Source: Pseudomonas oryzihabitans
Lineage (GTDB): Bacteria > Pseudomonadota > Gammaproteobacteria > Pseudomonadales > Pseudomonadaceae
Reading direction: 5' to 3'
Length of the DNA: 64,000 bases
NCBI RefSeq assembly: GCF_001518815.1
Contig: NZ_CP013987.1
Span: forward strand, 1 to 64,000
Shown here: in pieces, positions 1-10,195 of the stretch
Layout: each line of letters opens with the position of its first letter
Numbering within the stretch: the stretch's first letter is position 1
Position numbers and translations under genes: made by a program
The notes under the pieces: generated by a model
Databases searched by the model: none
The model's input: only the letters and a program-made list of their open reading frames with translations
What the model was told of the DNA's origin: nothing

Positions 1-321
1 GTCGAAATCGAGGAAGAACTGCTCATCAGCCTGCCGCCGGAATTCCGTGAATTCCTGCTGACCGTCAGCGACGTGGTCTATGGCCGCATCGAGCCGGTGA
101 CCGTTACCGATCCCCAGTCCCATACCTATCTGCCGGAAATGGCCGCGACCGCCTGGGATGAAGGCCTGCCGCGCGAGTACATTCCTCTCTGTGCCAGCGA
201 TGACGGCTACTACTGCGTCAGCCAGGAAGGCGAGGTGCTGTTGTGGGAAGATGGCGACCTGACCGACGAATCCTGGGATTCGGTCTGGATCTGGGCGCGC
301 GACGTCTGGCTGGAAAGCTGA
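1..321 (+). CDS. SMI1/KNR4 (SUKH) family protein, 5' end outside window
   Basis: The reading frame is open from the first base of the window, so the true start lies upstream; 106 residues are visible. An LPPEFREFLL segment near the start, then a central YIPLCASDDGYYC stretch and an acidic, Trp-rich C-terminus, fit the SMI1/KNR4 (SUKH) fold. SUKH proteins are often immunity proteins of contact-dependent toxin systems but also occur as solitary housekeeping proteins. No toxin gene is visible in the part seen here, so no immunity role can be claimed. An internal ATG at 73 could be mistaken for a start, but the upstream codons fit the family. Confidence 0.7.
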   Translation, partial: VEIEEELLISLPPEFREFLLTVSDVVYGRIEPVTVTDPQSHTYLPEMAATAWDEGLPREYIPLCASDDGYYCVSQEGEVLLWEDGDLTDESWDSVWIWARDVWLES

Positions 322-389
322 CAGGGCCGCCACTGAACGACCCCGCCTCACGCGGGTCTGGATAAGGCCATTACTCCGGAGGAAGCGTC

Positions 390-1148
390 ATGAGCACTCC
401 CGTCGTCCTGATCACCGGCGCCGCGGGCGGCCTCGGCCGTGCCCTGGCGCAACGCTTTGCCCAAAGTCGCTGGCGCGTCGCCGCAGCCGACCGCGATGCC
501 GAAGGCCTGCATGGACTCAACGGCATCGTCGGCCTGGATTCCAGTGTGACCGCCGATATTTCCAGTGCCGAGGGCTGCCGTTCCCTGGTCAGCAAGGTCA
601 TGGCTCGCACCGGACGCCTGGACGCCCTGATCAATGCGGCCGGCATCTGGCGCGAAGGCGAGGTGGAGACCTTCAGCGAGGAAGACTACGACCTGGTGAT
701 GGCGGTTAATCTCAAGGCCACCTTCTTCATGTGCTCGGCGGCCATCCCCTTCCTCAAGGAAAATCGCGGCGTCATCATCAACGTCGCCAGCGGTGCTGGC
801 CGTCAGCCCATCGCCGGGGCAGCGGCCTATGGCGCGGCCAAGGCCGCGGTCCGCTTCTTCAGTCAGAATCTGGCGGTGGAATTGGCTCGGGACGGCGTAC
901 GGGTCAATGCCGTCTCTCCTGGCGACATCGACACCCCCATGTTGGACTTCCAGGCAGCGCACTATGGGAGTGGCGATCCGGCCGGCTACCGGCGCAATCT
1001 GCTCAACCGCTATCCCCAGGGCGATACCGCACGCTTCATCCAGCCAGAGGAGGTCGCCGAATTCGTCTATTTCCTCTGCCAGCCCCAGGCGGCCGCCATC
1101 TCCGGCGCCGACCTGCCCATCGACTTCGGCCTTTCCGCCGGCCGTTGA
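390..1148 (+). CDS. SDR family NAD(P)-dependent oxidoreductase
   Basis: A 252-residue classical short-chain dehydrogenase/reductase. The cofactor-binding glycine motif TGAAGGLG is at residues 9-16, NAAG at 82-85, and the catalytic Ser134, Tyr147 and Lys151 (YGAAK) are all present. Length is typical of the single-domain SDR family. GGAGGAA sits just before the ATG and supports this start. It probably oxidises or reduces a hydroxyl/keto group using NAD(P)H in the cytoplasm; the substrate cannot be read from sequence. A hot-dog thioesterase gene follows on the same strand 59 bases later, so a link to acyl-CoA metabolism is possible but is only inference. Confidence 0.85.
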   Translation: MSTPVVLITGAAGGLGRALAQRFAQSRWRVAAADRDAEGLHGLNGIVGLDSSVTADISSAEGCRSLVSKVMARTGRLDALINAAGIWREGEVETFSEEDYDLVMAVNLKATFFMCSAAIPFLKENRGVIINVASGAGRQPIAGAAAYGAAKAAVRFFSQNLAVELARDGVRVNAVSPGDIDTPMLDFQAAHYGSGDPAGYRRNLLNRYPQGDTARFIQPEEVAEFVYFLCQPQAAAISGADLPIDFGLSAGR

Positions 1149-1158
1149 CGGCTGTGAC

Positions 1159-1180
1159 AGACGGCGCTGCGGCGCCGTCT
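1159..1180 (+). terminator. GC-rich hairpin between SDR and thioesterase genes
   Basis: A perfect 9-bp stem (AGACGGCGC / GCGCCGTCT) with a 4-base loop lies right after the SDR stop. There is no good T-run, so it could be a weak terminator, an attenuator or an mRNA-stabilising hairpin. It ends 27 bases before the thioesterase ATG. Confidence 0.35.
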
Positions 1181-1207
1181 ACAGGATTTCCCCTCGAGGA
1201 TTCGCCC

Positions 1208-1690
1208 ATGGAAGCCGGTAACCACCAGTTGAGCATGACCATCCTGATGACCCCGGACCTGGCCAACTTTTCCGGCAATGTCCACGGCGGCGCCCTGCTC
1301 AAATACCTCGACGAGGTCGCCTATGCCTGCGCCAGCCGCTATGCCGGTCGCTATGTGGTGACCCTGTCGGTGGATCAGGTGATCTTTCGCGAGCCCGTGC
1401 ATGTCGGCGAACTGGTGACCTTTCTCGCCTCGGTGAACTACACCGGCACCACCTCCATGGAGATCGGCGTCAAGGTCATCACCGAGAATATCCAGCAACG
1501 TTCGGTGCGCCACACCAACAGCTGTTTCTTCACCATGGTGGCGGTGGACGAGAACGGCAAATCCTGCCCAGTGCCTCAGCTCCAGCCCGTCACCCCGGAC
1601 GAGAAGCGACGCTGTGTGCAGGCACAGCAGCGCCGGCAGATCCGTCGGGAACTTCAAGAGCGCTATCAGGCACTCAAGGAAACCTTTTGA
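1208..1690 (+). CDS. acyl-CoA thioesterase (hot-dog fold, YciA/ACOT type)
   Basis: A 160-residue single hot-dog domain protein. The NVHGGALLKYLDE segment (His26-Gly27-Gly28, Asp35) is the catalytic signature of the YciA/BACH acyl-CoA hydrolases, which cleave acyl-CoA to free acid and CoA. The start is the ATG at 1208, preceded by GAGGA at 1196-1200; the frame is open much further upstream but that part overlaps the SDR gene and has no family similarity. The C-terminal Arg/Gln-rich helix is common in this group. It follows the SDR gene and may be co-transcribed, although a hairpin lies between them. Confidence 0.88.
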   Translation: MEAGNHQLSMTILMTPDLANFSGNVHGGALLKYLDEVAYACASRYAGRYVVTLSVDQVIFREPVHVGELVTFLASVNYTGTTSMEIGVKVITENIQQRSVRHTNSCFFTMVAVDENGKSCPVPQLQPVTPDEKRRCVQAQQRRQIRRELQERYQALKETF

Positions 1691-1764
1691 GTTTTGCCGG
1701 CTAGGTCGCCGTCGTTCGACGGCAGCGGCTCCAGGATCTGGCAATCCAAATCCTTGGAGCCAGC

Positions 1765-3483
1765 ATGTCCCATCACACCCCTCTGATATCGACCCTGGCG
1801 ATCGGCCTGGTCCTGGCCTTCGTCTTCGGTACCCTGGCTACCCGCCTGCGCCTGCCACCCATCGCCGGCTATCTGCTCGCCGGCGTGGTCGCTGGACCCT
1901 TCACCCCTGGCTTCGTCGCCGATCCCGAGCTGTCCAAGGAACTGACCGAAATCGGTGTCATCCTGCTGATGTTCGGTGTGGGCCTGCACTTCTCCATCAA
2001 GGACCTGCTGGCAGTCAAGCGCATCGCCATTCCCGGCGCGATCGTCCAGATCGCCGCCGCCACCCTCATGGGCATGGGCGTGAGTCATTTCCTGGGCTGG
2101 GGCCTGGGCAGCGGGCTGGTGTTTGGTCTGTCGCTGTCGGTGGCCAGTACCGTGGTGCTGTTGCGGGCGCTGGAAGAGCGCCAGATGGTAGAAAGCCGGC
2201 GTGGACGCATCGCCGTGGGCTGGCTGATCGTGGAAGACCTGCTGATGGTGCTGGCCCTGGTGATCCTGCCGGCCCTGGCGGGCCCCCTGGGCGGTGACAG
2301 TGGCAAGCAACCGGGCCAGAGCCTGGGGCTGGAGCTGGGTGTTACCGCCCTCAAGGTGGGCGCCTTCATTGCCCTGATGCTGGTGGTGGGTCGGCGAGCC
2401 ATTCCCTGGCTACTGGCCCGCGTCGTGCGTACCGGTTCGCGTGAACTCTTCACCCTGGCCACCCTCGCCATCGCCATGGGTATCGCCTATGGCTCGGCCT
2501 CGCTATTCGGGGTGTCCTTCGCCCTGGGCGCCTTCTTTGCTGGAGTGGTGCTCAACGAATCCGAACTCAGCCACGATGCGGCGGAAAATTCGCTGCCGCT
2601 ACGTGAAGCCTTCGCCGTGCTGTTCTTCTTTTCGGTGGGCTGCCTGTTCGATCCGGAAATCCTGCTGGAACGGCCCTGGGCGATTCTGGCGACGGTCGCG
2701 GTCATCGTCTTTGGCAAATCCATCGCCGCGATGCTGATCGTCCTGGCCTATCGTCGCCCCCTGAGTGTGGCCCTGACCATCGCCGCCAGCCTGGCGCAGA
2801 TCGGCGAGTTCTCCTTCATCCTCGCCAGCCTCGGCCTGTCGCTGAAATTGCTCGACCAGGGCGCGCACGATCTCATCCTGGCTGCCGCCATCATCTCCAT
2901 CATCCTCAATCCGTTGCTGTTCCACGGCATCGATCGCCTGCAGCCCTGGCTAGAGCGCCGCGAAGGTCGCCGGCTCGTCAACGCCAAGGGCAAGCATGCA
3001 CCGGAACTGGACGACGAACCCGAGCCCGTCGAACACAGTGGACATCTGGTCCTGGTGGGCTATGGCCGGGTAGGTCGCTACATCTGCGATCGCCTGGATC
3101 GCCAGGGTCCGCCGCTGATCGTGATCACCGATGAGCCCGAGCATGTCACGGCGCTACGCCAGCAGGGCTTCAAGGCGATCCTCGGCAATGCGACCCAAGA
3201 CAAGGTGCTGGCGCGGGCCAAGCTCAAGGAAGCACGCGCCCTGCTGCTGGCGATACCCAATGGCTTCGAAGCCGCCGAGATCGCCCGCCGTGCCCGCGAG
3301 CTGACCCCCGATCTGCACATCCTTGCCCGCGCGCACCACGATGACGAGATCCGTCATCTGGAGGCCAATGGGGTGGACGAGGTAATCATGGGCGAGCGCG
3401 AGATCGCCCATGGCATGTTCCGCTACCTGGGTCTGGAACGACCTGGCGAGCATGAGGCGGAGCCCAGGGGCTCCGCGGCCTAG
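1765..3483 (+). CDS. ybaL: YbaL-type CPA2 monovalent cation:proton antiporter
   Basis: A 572-residue inner-membrane protein. About 12 hydrophobic segments occupy residues 5-390 (Na+/H+ exchanger domain), followed by a cytoplasmic TrkA-N/RCK domain whose Rossmann motif GYGRVG starts near residue 430. This is the layout of KefB/KefC/YbaL K+ efflux systems; the shorter C-terminal part favours YbaL over KefC. It would exchange K+ (or Na+) for protons, gated by a nucleotide bound to the RCK domain. Its TAG stop lies in a CTAG palindrome that also forms the stop of the convergent tonB gene, so the two genes overlap by four bases. Confidence 0.88.
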   Translation: MSHHTPLISTLAIGLVLAFVFGTLATRLRLPPIAGYLLAGVVAGPFTPGFVADPELSKELTEIGVILLMFGVGLHFSIKDLLAVKRIAIPGAIVQIAAATLMGMGVSHFLGWGLGSGLVFGLSLSVASTVVLLRALEERQMVESRRGRIAVGWLIVEDLLMVLALVILPALAGPLGGDSGKQPGQSLGLELGVTALKVGAFIALMLVVGRRAIPWLLARVVRTGSRELFTLATLAIAMGIAYGSASLFGVSFALGAFFAGVVLNESELSHDAAENSLPLREAFAVLFFFSVGCLFDPEILLERPWAILATVAVIVFGKSIAAMLIVLAYRRPLSVALTIAASLAQIGEFSFILASLGLSLKLLDQGAHDLILAAAIISIILNPLLFHGIDRLQPWLERREGRRLVNAKGKHAPELDDEPEPVEHSGHLVLVGYGRVGRYICDRLDRQGPPLIVITDEPEHVTALRQQGFKAILGNATQDKVLARAKLKEARALLLAIPNGFEAAEIARRARELTPDLHILARAHHDDEIRHLEANGVDEVIMGEREIAHGMFRYLGLERPGEHEAEPRGSAA

Positions 3484-4505
3484 CGGCGCTGGATCTTGAA
3501 GTTGAAGGTCTTGGTGGCCTTGCGCGGCACGATCTGACCGCCAGAGACCCGCGGGGCGAAGCGCCATTCACCCAGCACCTCGAGCACAGCGCGCTCCAGT
3601 TGCTTGTTGGAGGCTTCCAGCACCTGGATATCGGCCAGTCGACCATCGGCGGTCACGGTAAACATCACCCTGACCTCGCCACCCACGCCGCGGCGGCGCA
3701 GCATTTCCGGATACTCCGGCGGTGTCATCTTGATCGGCCGGATATCGGCGTCATCGATGCTACCCGTGGGTAGACCCGCGGTCTTTGGCGGACCGGAAGG
3801 CGCAGCGGCAGGGGCAGGCTGACTGGGTGCGGTAGCCGTGGGAGCAGGCGCTGGAGAAGGCGCCGCCTGGGCGACCGGTTCCGGCGCGGGCTCGACCTTT
3901 TTCGGCAATGGCTTCTGCTGGCTGTGCTCGACCGGCTTGGGTTTGGGCTTCGGCTTGGGTTTGGGCTTTTCCACCACCGGCTTGGGCGGCTCCACCGGTT
4001 TCGGCGGCTCCACGGGCTTGGGCGGTTCTGGCGGCGGTGGTTCGGGTTGCGGCGGCGCTGGCGGTGCCGGGGCGGGTGCAGGTGGTTCGGGTACCGGCTT
4101 GGGCAGCTGGATGAAGCTCACCTGCATGGGCTCGTCGCCCTTGGCGATCTTCAGCTCCGGCGGGGCCTGAACCACGAAGAACAGGGCTGCTGCCATGCTG
4201 GCATGCATGATCAGCGACAACGCTGAGGCGGCGCCCCAGCCACGGCCGCGCGGTGGCTGCTCACCCGGCTCGGCGGCGCCTACCGGAGTCAGCACCGGCG
4301 TCAGGATCTCTTCGTTACGCTCGGGCATCCGAAACGACAGGATGGTGGCCGAGGGCTCGCTACGCTTGGCATTGACCCCTGCGACCGGTTCCACGTCACC
4401 TGCCAGGGCTGCCCTGACGGGTCCCTGGACGGATTCCACCTCGTCACCGTCAGAACGCGCAGCAACTACGAGAGGTTCAGGCTTGGCAAGAGATGTCGGA
4501 GCCAT
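3480..4505 (-). CDS. tonB: energy transducer TonB
   Basis: A 341-residue TonB of the long Pseudomonas type. An N-terminal cytoplasmic extension of about 90 residues precedes one transmembrane helix (about 93-113, containing His101), then a Pro/Glu/Lys-rich periplasmic spacer (about 136-240) and the C-terminal TonB domain with its TPPEYPEMLRRRG segment. It couples the ExbBD-derived proton-motive force to outer-membrane siderophore, haem and other receptors. exbBD is not in this window. A Fur box overlaps the promoter, giving iron control. The ATG at 4505 has no clear Shine-Dalgarno sequence; an internal start such as the Met at residue 60 cannot be excluded, but the long extension matches P. 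aeruginosa TonB1. Confidence 0.95.
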   Translation of the reverse strand: MAPTSLAKPEPLVVAARSDGDEVESVQGPVRAALAGDVEPVAGVNAKRSEPSATILSFRMPERNEEILTPVLTPVGAAEPGEQPPRGRGWGAASALSLIMHASMAAALFFVVQAPPELKIAKGDEPMQVSFIQLPKPVPEPPAPAPAPPAPPQPEPPPPEPPKPVEPPKPVEPPKPVVEKPKPKPKPKPKPVEHSQQKPLPKKVEPAPEPVAQAAPSPAPAPTATAPSQPAPAAAPSGPPKTAGLPTGSIDDADIRPIKMTPPEYPEMLRRRGVGGEVRVMFTVTADGRLADIQVLEASNKQLERAVLEVLGEWRFAPRVSGGQIVPRKATKTFNFKIQRR

Positions 4506-4531
4506 GGGAGCGATACGCAGAGGAAGTAAAT

Positions 4532-4568
4532 TTAATAATCATTATCATTAACTGAAAAGATTTGGCAA
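4532..4568 (-). promoter_or_regulatory. tonB promoter with overlapping Fur box
   Basis: Read on the minus strand, TTGCCA (-35) and GATAAT (-10) are separated by 16 bases, about 30-60 bases before the tonB start. The -10 lies inside TAATGATAATGATTATTA, which closely matches the GATAAT-repeat Fur consensus. Fur bound to Fe2+ would block RNA polymerase, so tonB should be induced on iron starvation. The box is on the tonB side of the neighbouring CobW-type gene's 3' end and does not control that gene. Confidence 0.85.
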
Positions 4569-4570
4569 CC

Positions 4571-5527
4571 TCAAATGTCGCGAATGGTCCCGCGCAGGGC
4601 TTTTTCGAGGGCCTCTAGATCCGGCATCTGCTCCAGGATCAGCTCCAGCCGATTGTCACGGCGCCATGGGCTTGGCTCCCAACGACCTTCCCCGGCCAGG
4701 CCGTTGTAAGCCTGCCAGCCGTCCTGCAATTGCAGGACCGCCTTCAGCCGGCGCAGGCCCGGGAGCCTGGTCAGAAGAGCCAGCAGCGCAGGCCCGTCGA
4801 AGCGGTGCTGGGAATGCCAGCGCCAACCGACGGCGTGATGCCCCTCCTGGGTATGACTGAAACGCAGCGGGCGATGGGGTAGCACGAGCGCCTGTGGCGA
4901 AGAAACGGCCGTGGGCTCGGGTAACTCGCGAGCGCCTGAGGACTCCTCGGTAGCCAAGGGCAGCTCAGCCAGCGTGATCCGGCCCTCCTCTGTCCAGTAC
5001 AGCGGCCGGTCGCCCAGCTGCGGTGGCAAGAGCGTCTGGTCCAGCCCTTCGCTCTTGTTGAGCACGACCAGACCCGCCTGCTGCAGTGCCTGGTACTGAG
5101 CATCCGGCAGAGGCAAGCCCTTGAGCAATTGCCCGGCATCCACCACCCAGACCAGCGGTTGCAGCGTCAGCACCCCGGTCCAGGGCGGTGCCTGGAGTTG
5201 TCGATACAAGCTGGCGGGATGACCCAGGCCGGAAGGCTCGATGAACAGTCGCTGCGGTCGCGCGCGCCGGAGCAACCGCGTGAGAGCTACCTGCAGGGGC
5301 ACGCCCTGGACGCAGCACAGGCAGCCGCCCGGAACCTCGGCAATACTGACTCCCTCGTCGTCCCGGGTCATGAGCGCCGCATCGAGGCCGATCTGGCCGA
5401 ATTCATTGACCAGGATCGCCCAGCGCTCGTTGGCAGGACGCTGGGTGAACAGCTGGCGGATCAGGGTGGTCTTGCCGGCGCCCAAGGGACCGGCGATCAC
5501 ATGGGTCTTGATATCGGCTAGGCGCAT
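4571..5527 (-). CDS. CobW/COG0523 family GTP-binding metallochaperone
   Basis: A 318-residue G3E-family GTPase. Walker A GPLGAGKTT is at residues 13-21, NEFGQIG at 41-47 and the metal-binding CxCC motif (Cys69, Cys71, Cys72) follows; a CobW C-terminal domain spans roughly 220-310. These proteins deliver metals (Zn, Co or Ni) using GTP hydrolysis. Which metal is uncertain: there is no long His-rich loop and no Zur box visible upstream. The guanine-specificity motif reads NKSE rather than the usual NKxD. The gene lies 65 bases upstream of tonB on the same strand, but tonB has its own promoter. Confidence 0.85.
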   Translation of the reverse strand: MRLADIKTHVIAGPLGAGKTTLIRQLFTQRPANERWAILVNEFGQIGLDAALMTRDDEGVSIAEVPGGCLCCVQGVPLQVALTRLLRRARPQRLFIEPSGLGHPASLYRQLQAPPWTGVLTLQPLVWVVDAGQLLKGLPLPDAQYQALQQAGLVVLNKSEGLDQTLLPPQLGDRPLYWTEEGRITLAELPLATEESSGARELPEPTAVSSPQALVLPHRPLRFSHTQEGHHAVGWRWHSQHRFDGPALLALLTRLPGLRRLKAVLQLQDGWQAYNGLAGEGRWEPSPWRRDNRLELILEQMPDLEALEKALRGTIRDI

Positions 5528-5576
5528 GGCGAAAGGTCGAATGCTAGAGTGACGGTTTTGCGAGAGGTTGCTTGGA

Positions 5577-5927
5577 ATGCGGCGCCTGTTGATTGCGCTA
5601 CTGCTGTTGCCTTCACTGGCGCTCGCTGACGCCTGCGTGATCCGCAGTCGTCAGGGCAGTGTGGACGTGCAGATATGCCAGAGCAATATCGACATCCCGG
5701 CCAAGCTGTTTCGCGAGGGCTTCTGCCAGCCCCAACTCAAGGGCCAGCAGACCGAGGTCCGCTTCGTCGACCGTTGCCCAGTGGGCGAGATCGGCATCTG
5801 CCGGGACGCACGCAGCCCCGGCGTGCCCTATCGGCAGGATATCCACTACTACGGCGAACCGGGCGACGGCCGTTTCCTGGCCGTCGCCTGTCGTCAGCAG
5901 AATCAGGGCAGCTGGCGCGTGCCCTGA
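5577..5927 (+). CDS. small secreted cysteine-rich protein of unknown function
   Basis: A 116-residue protein with a clear signal peptide (MRRLLIALLLLPSLALA). The mature part has six cysteines, enough for three disulfides, so a periplasmic or secreted location is likely. I do not recognise a functional family. The ATG at 5577 is preferred to the in-frame TTG at 5568 because GAGAGG at 5562-5567 lies at normal distance from the ATG and the signal peptide begins there. It is divergent from the CobW-type gene and convergent with glmS; a parS site lies immediately after its stop codon. Confidence 0.7.
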   Translation: MRRLLIALLLLPSLALADACVIRSRQGSVDVQICQSNIDIPAKLFREGFCQPQLKGQQTEVRFVDRCPVGEIGICRDARSPGVPYRQDIHYYGEPGDGRFLAVACRQQNQGSWRVP

Positions 5928-5943
5928 GGTTTCACGTGAAACC
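5928..5943. promoter_or_regulatory. parS: parS site (ParB-binding palindrome)
   Basis: The 16-base perfect palindrome GGTTTCACGTGAAACC matches the bacterial parS consensus TGTTTCACGTGAAACA at 14 of 16 positions, including the whole central 14-mer. It sits in the 18-base gap between the small secreted protein and glmS. ParB, encoded about 11.5 kb away, would load here to start partition-complex formation. The palindrome could also serve as a weak bidirectional hairpin between the convergent genes. Confidence 0.92.
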
Positions 5944-5945
5944 CC

Positions 5946-7781
<1,836 letters not shown>

Positions 7782-7802
7782 GCTTACCTCCCGTTGCCTG
7801 TC

Positions 7803-7861
7803 TTATCCACAGCGACCCCATTGAGTCGACTGTGGATGACCTGATTGTCTAGTTGTCCACA
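7803..7861. promoter_or_regulatory. DnaA-box trio at the glmS/glmR junction
   Basis: TTATCCACA at 7803-7811 is a perfect DnaA 9-mer. TGTGGATGA (7831-7839) and TTGTCCACA (7853-7861) each differ from the consensus by one base; the last overlaps the 3' end of glmR. Three 9-mers in 59 bases between glmS and glmR could titrate DnaA or link glmS expression to replication. Function is inferred from sequence only. Confidence 0.5.
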
Positions 7862-8619
7862 GGGGCGCAGATGACCTGCACCCCTTGGGTTTCAATCGCT
7901 CGGGCCGCTTCGGCCGGCAGGCGCTCATCGGTGATGAGCACATCCACCCTTTCCCAAGGTAGTTCCAGATTGGGAATTCGCCTGCCCAGCTTGCTCGCTT
8001 CGGCCATGACCACCACCTCCCGTGCCACTTCGGCCATCACCCGTGACAGCGACAGATGCTCGTTGAAGGTGGTGGTGCCCCGTTCCAGATCGAGACCATC
8101 GGCGCCGATGAACAGCTGATCGAAGTCGTAGGATCTCAATACCTGTTCGGCCACCTGTCCTTGGAAGGATTCAGAATGCGGATCCCAGGTCCCGCCGGTC
8201 ATCAGCAGCATGGGTTCCTGTTCCAATTCGCGCAGGGCCGTAGCGACTTGCAGGGAATTGGTCATGACCACCAGGCCAGGACGGTGATCGAGCTGCGGAA
8301 TCAGCGTCGCCGTGGTGCTGCCGCAGTCGATGATGATCCGCGCATGCTCACGCAGGCGCTGAACCGCCGCCCGGGCAATGGCCTGCTTGAAGGGCGAGGC
8401 CTGGGGGGGGGCCTCGGCCAACAACTCCTGGGGCATGGCCACGGCGCCGCCGTAGCGACGCAGGAGCAGCCCATTGCGTTCGAGTGCGGCCAGGTCCTTG
8501 CGGATGGTCACCTCGGACGTTTCCAGCTGGCGAGCCAGGCCATCCACGCTGACCTCGCCCTGCTCCTGAAGCTGGGCAAGGATGGCGTGACGACGCTGAG
8601 CGGTATTGCGGCGAGTCAT
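7849..8619 (-). CDS. glmR: DeoR-family transcriptional regulator of glmS region
   Basis: A 256-residue DeoR/GlpR regulator. An N-terminal winged helix (about 6-60, with the EVTIRKDLAALERNGLL recognition segment) is followed by a sugar-phosphate-binding DeoR C-terminal domain (IIDCGSTT, NSLQVA, GADGLD). The position between glmS and glmU matches the Pseudomonas gene called glmR, a regulator of amino-sugar metabolism. The likely ligand is a hexosamine phosphate. The coding strand contains a nine-base C tract (G9 on the plus strand at 8403-8411), a possible slippage site, but the frame is intact here. Confidence 0.9.
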   Translation of the reverse strand: MTRRNTAQRRHAILAQLQEQGEVSVDGLARQLETSEVTIRKDLAALERNGLLLRRYGGAVAMPQELLAEAPPQASPFKQAIARAAVQRLREHARIIIDCGSTTATLIPQLDHRPGLVVMTNSLQVATALRELEQEPMLLMTGGTWDPHSESFQGQVAEQVLRSYDFDQLFIGADGLDLERGTTTFNEHLSLSRVMAEVAREVVVMAEASKLGRRIPNLELPWERVDVLITDERLPAEAARAIETQGVQVICAPVDN

Positions 8620-8673
8620 AAATTTCGATTCGAAAGATAATGGATCGAATCAAAACCTAATAGTGGACAGCCG

Positions 8674-10041
8674 TCAAGTCTTGGGGGCCTTCTTCGGTCG
8701 CTGCCAGCCGGTCTTGTTGACCTGGCGTGCGCGGCCCAGTGCCAGGGCTTCGGCCGGCACATCGGCTGTGATGACCGAGCCTGCCGCCGTGGTCGCCCCC
8801 GCGCCCAGGGTGACCGGGGCCACCAGGGAGCTGTTGGAACCCACGAAGACATCCGCGCCGATTTCGGTTCGAAACTTGTTGGCACCATCATAATTGCAGG
8901 TGATGGTACCCGCCCCTATGTTGCTGCCTGCGCCGATACTGGCGTCTCCGAGGTAGGTCAGGTGACCGGCCTTGGCGCCGTCTTGCAGCTGGGCGTTCTT
9001 GAGCTCGACGAAGTTGCCCACGTGCGCCTTGACGCCCAGTTCGCTGCCGGGACGTAAACGGGCGAAGGGACCGACGTCGGCGCCCTCCCCTACCACGGCC
9101 CCGTCCAGGTGGCTGTTGGCCTTGATGATGGCGCCGCGTTTGAGGACGCTGTCCTTGATCACGCAATTCGGACCGATACTGACACCATCCTCCAACACCA
9201 CCCGGCCTTCGAGGATGACATTGATGTCGATGGAGACGTCGCGTCCGGTCTCGACCTGGCCCCGCTGATCGAAGCGCAGGGGATCGACCAGGGTCACGCC
9301 CTGCAGCATCAGGCGCTCGGCAGCGCGCTGCTGGAAGTGCCGTTCCAGCTGGGCCAGTTGCCGGCGATCGTTGGCGCCCTGGACTTCCATGGCCTCCGCC
9401 GGCTGACTGGTGGCGATGGTCAGGCCGTCCGCCACTGCCAGGGCAATGACGTCGGTCAGGTAATACTCGCCCTGGGCATTGCTGTTGGATAGCCGGCCCA
9501 GCCAGTCGGCCAGCCGCCGTCCCGGTACCGCGAGAATGCCGGTGTTGCCCTCACGGATGGCGCGCTGGGCATCGCTGGCGTCCTTGTGCTCGACGATGGC
9601 GGTGACCCGACCCTCGCCATCGCGCAGGATACGGCCGTAGCCGGTGGGGTCGTCCAGCTCCACGGTCAGCAGCGCCAGGTGGCTGTCATCCACCTGCTCC
9701 AGCAGACGCTGCAGGGTTTCGGTCTGGATCAAGGGCACATCGCCATAGAGGATCAGCACCCGCTCCGCTGTCAGCGCCGGGGCCGCCTGAGCCACGGCAT
9801 GGCCGGTGCCGAGCTGCTCGGCCTGCACCACGAAGCTCACGTCGTCCGCGGCCAGCTGGCTGCGGACCTGGTCGGCGCCATGACCGATGACGACGTGGAT
9901 GCCGGCCGGCTGCAGCTCACGGGCGCGGTCGAGGACATGCCCCAGCATGCTGCGACCGGCCACGGGATGCAGCACCTTGGGTAGAGCGGATCTCATGCGG
10001 GTGCCCTGGCCAGCGGCCAGGATGACGATTTCCAGGGACAT
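8674..10041 (-). CDS. glmU: bifunctional GlcNAc-1-P uridyltransferase / GlcN-1-P acetyltransferase
   Basis: A 455-residue bifunctional enzyme. The N-terminal pyrophosphorylase domain begins [16 protein letters not shown] (LxxGxGTxM motif, with the distal Lys in ALPKVLHP). The C-terminal left-handed beta-helix acetyltransferase contains repeated hexapeptides and NCDYGA-type NYDGANK. It converts GlcN-1-P to GlcNAc-1-P and then to UDP-GlcNAc. The ATG at 10041 was chosen because homologous sequence begins there; the frame is open for 30 more codons upstream without similarity. It lies 54 bases upstream of glmR and downstream of the atp operon terminator. Confidence 0.97.
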   Translation of the reverse strand: MSLEIVILAAGQGTRMRSALPKVLHPVAGRSMLGHVLDRARELQPAGIHVVIGHGADQVRSQLAADDVSFVVQAEQLGTGHAVAQAAPALTAERVLILYGDVPLIQTETLQRLLEQVDDSHLALLTVELDDPTGYGRILRDGEGRVTAIVEHKDASDAQRAIREGNTGILAVPGRRLADWLGRLSNSNAQGEYYLTDVIALAVADGLTIATSQPAEAMEVQGANDRRQLAQLERHFQQRAAERLMLQGVTLVDPLRFDQRGQVETGRDVSIDINVILEGRVVLEDGVSIGPNCVIKDSVLKRGAIIKANSHLDGAVVGEGADVGPFARLRPGSELGVKAHVGNFVELKNAQLQDGAKAGHLTYLGDASIGAGSNIGAGTITCNYDGANKFRTEIGADVFVGSNSSLVAPVTLGAGATTAAGSVITADVPAEALALGRARQVNKTGWQRPKKAPKT

Positions 10042-10140
10042 CGGAACCTCGGAGACAGGAGGAAGAGACGGGCCGGCGACCGAAGGCGACAGGCGCCTTC
10101 CGAATCTGACCACGCGACATTTCTCGCCCACTTTTCGGGC

Positions 10141-10172
10141 GACAAAAGAAAAGGGTAGCCGAAGCTACCCTT
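10141..10172 (-). terminator. rho-independent terminator of the atp operon
   Basis: On the minus strand a 9-bp stem AAGGGTAGC / GCTACCCTT closes a TTCG tetraloop and is followed by TTTTCTTTTGTC. It lies 24 bases after the atpC stop codon and separates the atp operon from glmU. This is a textbook intrinsic terminator. Confidence 0.92.
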
Positions 10173-10195
10173 GTCGTTACAGCCTGACCTTGCGC

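Noticed and set aside
339-358. Hairpin after the SUKH-type gene as a terminator
   Set aside because: Stem is imperfect (one bulge) and there is no T-run.
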